Shown here piece by piece: positions 5,955 through 8,236 of a DNA stretch of 8,236 nucleotides. A program made the translations under genes and the position numbers. Source of the DNA: Betaproteobacteria bacterium. Lineage in GTDB: Bacteria; Pseudomonadota; Gammaproteobacteria; Burkholderiales; SG8-39. The DNA lies in NCBI GenBank assembly GCA_004298295.1, contig SCUH01000070.1:1-8236 (forward strand), in the 5' to 3' direction. Every line of letters begins with the position of its first letter. Position 1 is the stretch's first letter. A model generated the notes under the pieces. It saw only the letters and a program-made list of their open reading frames with translations. It was not told where the DNA came from and did no database searches.

Positions 5955-6860
5955 CTACCTCACTTCCTCGGGCCAGTACAGGCGCCGCGGATTGTCGACG
6001 AGGAGCTTCTGCCGCAGCGCCGCGGTGGGCGCGATGTGCGGGATGAAATCGACCAGCAGCCCGTCGTCCGGCATGTGGTGCTTGAGGTTGGGGTGCGGCC
6101 AGTCCGTGCCCCACAGCACCCGGTCCGGAAACGCCTCCACGATGCGGCGCGCGAACGGCACCACGTCGCGGTAGGCATTGCGCTCGCCGTCGAGCGCCGG
6201 CGGGCCGCTCACCGAGAGGCGCTCCGGGCAGCTGACCTTGGACCAGATGTTCGGGTGCTCGCGCAGCAGCCTCACGAAGAGCTCGAATTGCGGACCGTCC
6301 AGCGGCTGCGTGACGTCCGGACGCCCCATGTGGTCGACCACCACCGTGGTCGGCAGCGCAGTGAAGAAATTCCACAACTCCGGCAGGTCCGGGGCTTCGA
6401 AATAGATCACCACATGCCAGCCGAGCCCGGCGATCCGGGCGGCGATCTCCATCAGTTCGTCCCGCGGTGTGAAATCGACGAGCCGTTTGACGAAATTGAA
6501 GCGCACCCCGCGCACGCCGGCGGCGTGCAGCTCCTCGAGTTCCCGGTCGGTGACGCCGCGGCGCACGGTCGCGATGCCGCGAGCCGCGCCGCCGGAGGCG
6601 CGGCAGGCATCGGCCATGGCGCGGTTGTCCGCGCCGTGGCAGGTGGCCTGCACGATGACGTTGCGCGTGAAACCCAGGCGATCGCGCAGCGCGAACAGCT
6701 GCTCCCGGGAAGCGTCGCAGGGCGTGTACTTGCGCTCGGGCGCAAAGGGAAACTGCGCCTGCGGCCCGAAGACGTGGCAATGCGCGTCCACCGCGCCGGC
6801 GGGCGGCCGGAACGCGGGCTTCGAGGGATCGGGGTGAAACGGCAGCCAGTCGGCGTCCAT
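5955..6860 (-). CDS. pmdD: 2-pyrone-4,6-dicarboxylate hydrolase (LigI/PmdD)
   Basis: This enzyme hydrolyses the lactone 2-pyrone-4,6-dicarboxylate to 4-oxalomesaconate, the step after PmdC. The 301 residues belong to the metal-independent LigI branch of the amidohydrolase superfamily (COG3618 type). The strand-1 motif is DAHCHVFGP, with His27 and His29. RFNFVKRLVDF (120-130) carries substrate-contact basic residues typical of LigI. VVDHMGRPD gives Asp176, His177 and Arg180, and LWGTDWPHPN contains Asp253, the strand-8 general base of the superfamily. The ATG at 6860 starts 3 bases after the pmdF stop codon. Only weak Shine-Dalgarno-like bases lie upstream, so translation is probably coupled to pmdF. 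pmdA begins 9 bases downstream. Length and motifs agree with LigI, and there is no sign of truncation. Confidence 0.95.
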   Translation of the reverse strand: MDADWLPFHPDPSKPAFRPPAGAVDAHCHVFGPQAQFPFAPERKYTPCDASREQLFALRDRLGFTRNVIVQATCHGADNRAMADACRASGGAARGIATVRRGVTDRELEELHAAGVRGVRFNFVKRLVDFTPRDELMEIAARIAGLGWHVVIYFEAPDLPELWNFFTALPTTVVVDHMGRPDVTQPLDGPQFELFVRLLREHPNIWSKVSCPERLSVSGPPALDGERNAYRDVVPFARRIVEAFPDRVLWGTDWPHPNLKHHMPDDGLLVDFIPHIAPTAALRQKLLVDNPRRLYWPEEVR

Positions 6861-6863
6861 GCT

Positions 6864-7541
6864 TCAGTCGACGTACTTCAGCCCCGCCTTGGCGAGCGCC
6901 TCGCGCATGCCATACAGATCCAGACCCAGCTCCCCGGCCGCAAGGCGCTTGCGCGTCGTGGCTTCCTTGTCCTCGCGCGCCTGCGCGGCTTTCGCGACGT
7001 CCGCGGCCCTGTCGCGCGGAATCACCACCACGCCATCGTCGTCCGCAGCGACCACGTCGCCAGGATTGACGAGCATGCCGGCGCAGACGATCGGCACGTT
7101 CACGCACCCGACGGTCGCCTTGACGGTGCCCTTGGCCGAGATGTGGCGCGAGAACACGGGGAAGCCCAGCGCCGAGATTGCCTTCACGTCGCGCACGCCG
7201 GTGTCGCTCACGAGTCCTTTCGCGCCGCGCGCGCGGTACGAGGTGGCGAGCAGCTCGCCGAACATGCCGTCGCCGTTCGGCGCGCTGCAGGCGATCACGA
7301 GCACGTCGCCCGGCCGGAGCAACTCGGCGGCCACGTGCAGCATCCAGTTGTCGCCGGGGTGCGTCAGTACGGTGAGCGCCGGGCCGCAGAGCGCGGCGCC
7401 GGTGTAGATCGGGCGGATGGCGCTCTCCATGAGGCCGATGCGCCCTTGCGCCTCGTGCAGGGTGGCGACACCGAACCTCGCGAGCGCATCGACGACAGCG
7501 GGATCGGGACGGGCGATATTGCGGACCGCAATCGAGCTCAT
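6864..7541 (-). CDS. pmdF: 4-carboxy-4-hydroxy-2-oxoadipate aldolase (LigK/PmdF)
   Basis: This divalent-metal-dependent class II aldolase splits 4-carboxy-4-hydroxy-2-oxoadipate into pyruvate and oxaloacetate, the last step of the 4,5-cleavage route. Relatives also decarboxylate oxaloacetate. The 225 residues have the RraA-like fold of the HMG/CHA aldolase family. ACSAPNGDGMFGELLATSY (84-102) and DTGVRDV (113-119) carry the family metal and pyruvate-binding residues. Arg117-Asp118 form the R-D of the described D-X20-R-D motif, and the first acid is Glu96 here. VNVPIVCAGMLVNPGDVVAADDDGVVV (148-174 in pieces: CAGMLVNPGD, ADDDGVVV) and AAGELGLDLY close the protein. The ATG at 7541 has a perfect AAGGAGG 7 bases upstream that overlaps the pmdE stop. 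The gene lies between pmdE and pmdD as in the Comamonas operon. Confidence 0.94.
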   Translation of the reverse strand: MSSIAVRNIARPDPAVVDALARFGVATLHEAQGRIGLMESAIRPIYTGAALCGPALTVLTHPGDNWMLHVAAELLRPGDVLVIACSAPNGDGMFGELLATSYRARGAKGLVSDTGVRDVKAISALGFPVFSRHISAKGTVKATVGCVNVPIVCAGMLVNPGDVVAADDDGVVVIPRDRAADVAKAAQAREDKEATTRKRLAAGELGLDLYGMREALAKAGLKYVD

Positions 7542-7548
7542 GGCCTTT

Positions 7549-7555
7549 CCTCCTT
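7549..7555 (-). promoter_or_regulatory. Ribosome binding site of pmdF, overlapping the pmdE stop
   Basis: AAGGAGG on the minus strand is the strongest Shine-Dalgarno in the window, 7 bases before the pmdF ATG. Its first A is the last base of the pmdE TGA. Confidence 0.7.
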
Positions 7556-8236
7556 CAGCGGCCGCGCGCCTTGAGCGCGGCGTCGAGCCGCGGGTAGACG
7601 CGGCGCGCGTTGCCTTCGAAGACCTTGCGCCGGTCCCCGGCCGAGAGGTTCGGCGTCGCTTCGATGTAGCGCTTGGTGTCGTCGTAGTTGAACCCGGTTT
7701 CCGGATCGACGCCCTTCACCGCGCCGAACATCTCCGAGGCGAACAGGATGTTGTCCACCGGGACGACGCGCGTCAGCAGGTCTATGCCGGGCTGGTGATA
7801 GACGCAGGTGTCGAACCAGATGTTGTTCAACAGGTGGTCCTTGAGCAGCGGTCGCTTCAGTTCCTGCGCCAGGCCGCGGAAGCGCCCCCAATGGTAGGGC
7901 ACCGCGCCGCCGCCGTGCGGAATGACGAAGCGCAGTGTCGGGAAGTCCCTGAACAGGTCCGCCGTGAGGCACTGCATGAACGCGGTCGTGTCGGCATTCA
8001 GATAATGCGCGCCGGTGGTGTGAAAGCACGCATTGCAGCTGGTGCTGACGTGGATCATCGCCGGGATGTCGTACTCGGCCAGCTTCTCGTAGATCGGGTA
8101 CCAGTGACGGTCCGAGAGCGGCGGCTCCTTCCAGTGCCCGCCGGAAGGGTCCGGATTCAGGTTGATGGCGACGAAGCCGTATTCCCTGACGCATTTCTCC
8201 AGTTCCGGCAGGCAGGTCTTCGGATCGACGCCGGGC
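7555..8236 (-). CDS. pmdE: 4-oxalomesaconate hydratase (LigJ/PmdE), C-terminal two-thirds
   Basis: This enzyme hydrates 4-oxalomesaconate to 4-carboxy-4-hydroxy-2-oxoadipate, between PmdD and PmdF in the pathway. The reading frame is open to the window edge; 226 residues are visible, beginning PGVDPKTCLPELEKC. It is a zinc-dependent amidohydrolase-superfamily protein. His62 (MIHVSTSC), His107 (IPHGGGAVPYHWGRF) and Glu168 (LFASEMFGAV) have exactly the spacing of His178, His223 and Glu284 of Sphingobium LigJ. Glu168 takes the place of the usual strand-8 Asp. The offset implies that about 116 N-terminal residues, including the strand-1 His-x-His, lie beyond position 8236. The full length would be about 342, as expected for LigJ. 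FDTCVYHQPGIDLL is another LigJ-like stretch. The stop TGA at 7557-7555 overlaps the pmdF Shine-Dalgarno. The true start is not visible. Confidence 0.94.
   Translation of the reverse strand, partial: PGVDPKTCLPELEKCVREYGFVAINLNPDPSGGHWKEPPLSDRHWYPIYEKLAEYDIPAMIHVSTSCNACFHTTGAHYLNADTTAFMQCLTADLFRDFPTLRFVIPHGGGAVPYHWGRFRGLAQELKRPLLKDHLLNNIWFDTCVYHQPGIDLLTRVVPVDNILFASEMFGAVKGVDPETGFNYDDTKRYIEATPNLSAGDRRKVFEGNARRVYPRLDAALKARGR

Noticed and set aside
5626..7107. A 493-residue minus-strand open frame overlapping pmdF, pmdD and pmdA in another frame
   Set aside because: It is Arg/Gly/Ala-rich and out of frame with three genes whose active-site motifs are intact.
5568..7574. A 668-residue open frame on the plus strand opposite pmdA, pmdD and pmdF
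   Set aside because: It is an antisense shadow of three well-supported catabolic genes. Its composition is biased and no domain is recognisable.
1..8236. Search by eye for CRISPR arrays, insertion sequences, tRNA genes, riboswitches and long direct repeats
   Set aside because: Nothing convincing was seen. Genes fill nearly the whole window, with gaps of 20 bases or less.

Overview
The window is GC-rich by eye and almost wholly coding. It reads as chromosomal DNA of a betaproteobacterium, probably Burkholderiales-like. This rests on the gene order of the catabolic cluster, which matches the Comamonas-type pmd operon, and on the style of the FolE and BLUF proteins. No species can be named from the sequence alone. 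Two converging gene runs meet at about position 3717-3740. There are no tRNA or rRNA genes, insertion sequences, CRISPR arrays, or gene-free stretches longer than about 20 bases.

Plus strand, 2-3717: the C-terminal half of a phosphotransacetylase (pta), a beta-class-like glutathione S-transferase, GTP cyclohydrolase I (folE), a short BLUF blue-light photoreceptor, and a GlcD/D2HGDH-type FAD-linked 2-hydroxyacid dehydrogenase. The gaps are 20, 5, 10 and 18 bases, so the run is probably one transcript. Its promoter would lie left of the window. The functional logic of the mix is not obvious. The most curious part is a pterin-biosynthesis enzyme immediately followed by a flavin photoreceptor, which is followed in the same reading frame by an FAD enzyme.

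Minus strand, 8236-3738: a compact protocatechuate 4,5-cleavage (meta-cleavage) operon, read in transcription order as pmdE (partial) - pmdF - pmdD - pmdA - pmdB - pmdC. In Sphingobium nomenclature this is ligJ-ligK-ligI-ligA-ligB-ligC. PmdAB opens the protocatechuate ring to 4-carboxy-2-hydroxymuconate-6-semialdehyde. PmdC oxidises its hemiacetal to 2-pyrone-4,6-dicarboxylate, and PmdD hydrolyses that lactone to 4-oxalomesaconate. PmdE hydrates this to 4-carboxy-4-hydroxy-2-oxoadipate, and PmdF cleaves it to pyruvate and oxaloacetate. All enzymes of the route are present, although pmdE lacks about its first 116 residues at the window edge. Genes are spaced by 13, 3, 9, -1 and 13 bases. Regulator, transporter and promoter would lie beyond position 8236.

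No wholly new system was found. The items most worth a second look are the folE-BLUF-oxidase arrangement, the altered residues in the GST and the FAD oxidase, the Cys-Ser-His-His zinc site of FolE, and the inverted repeat that pairs the two convergent stop codons.
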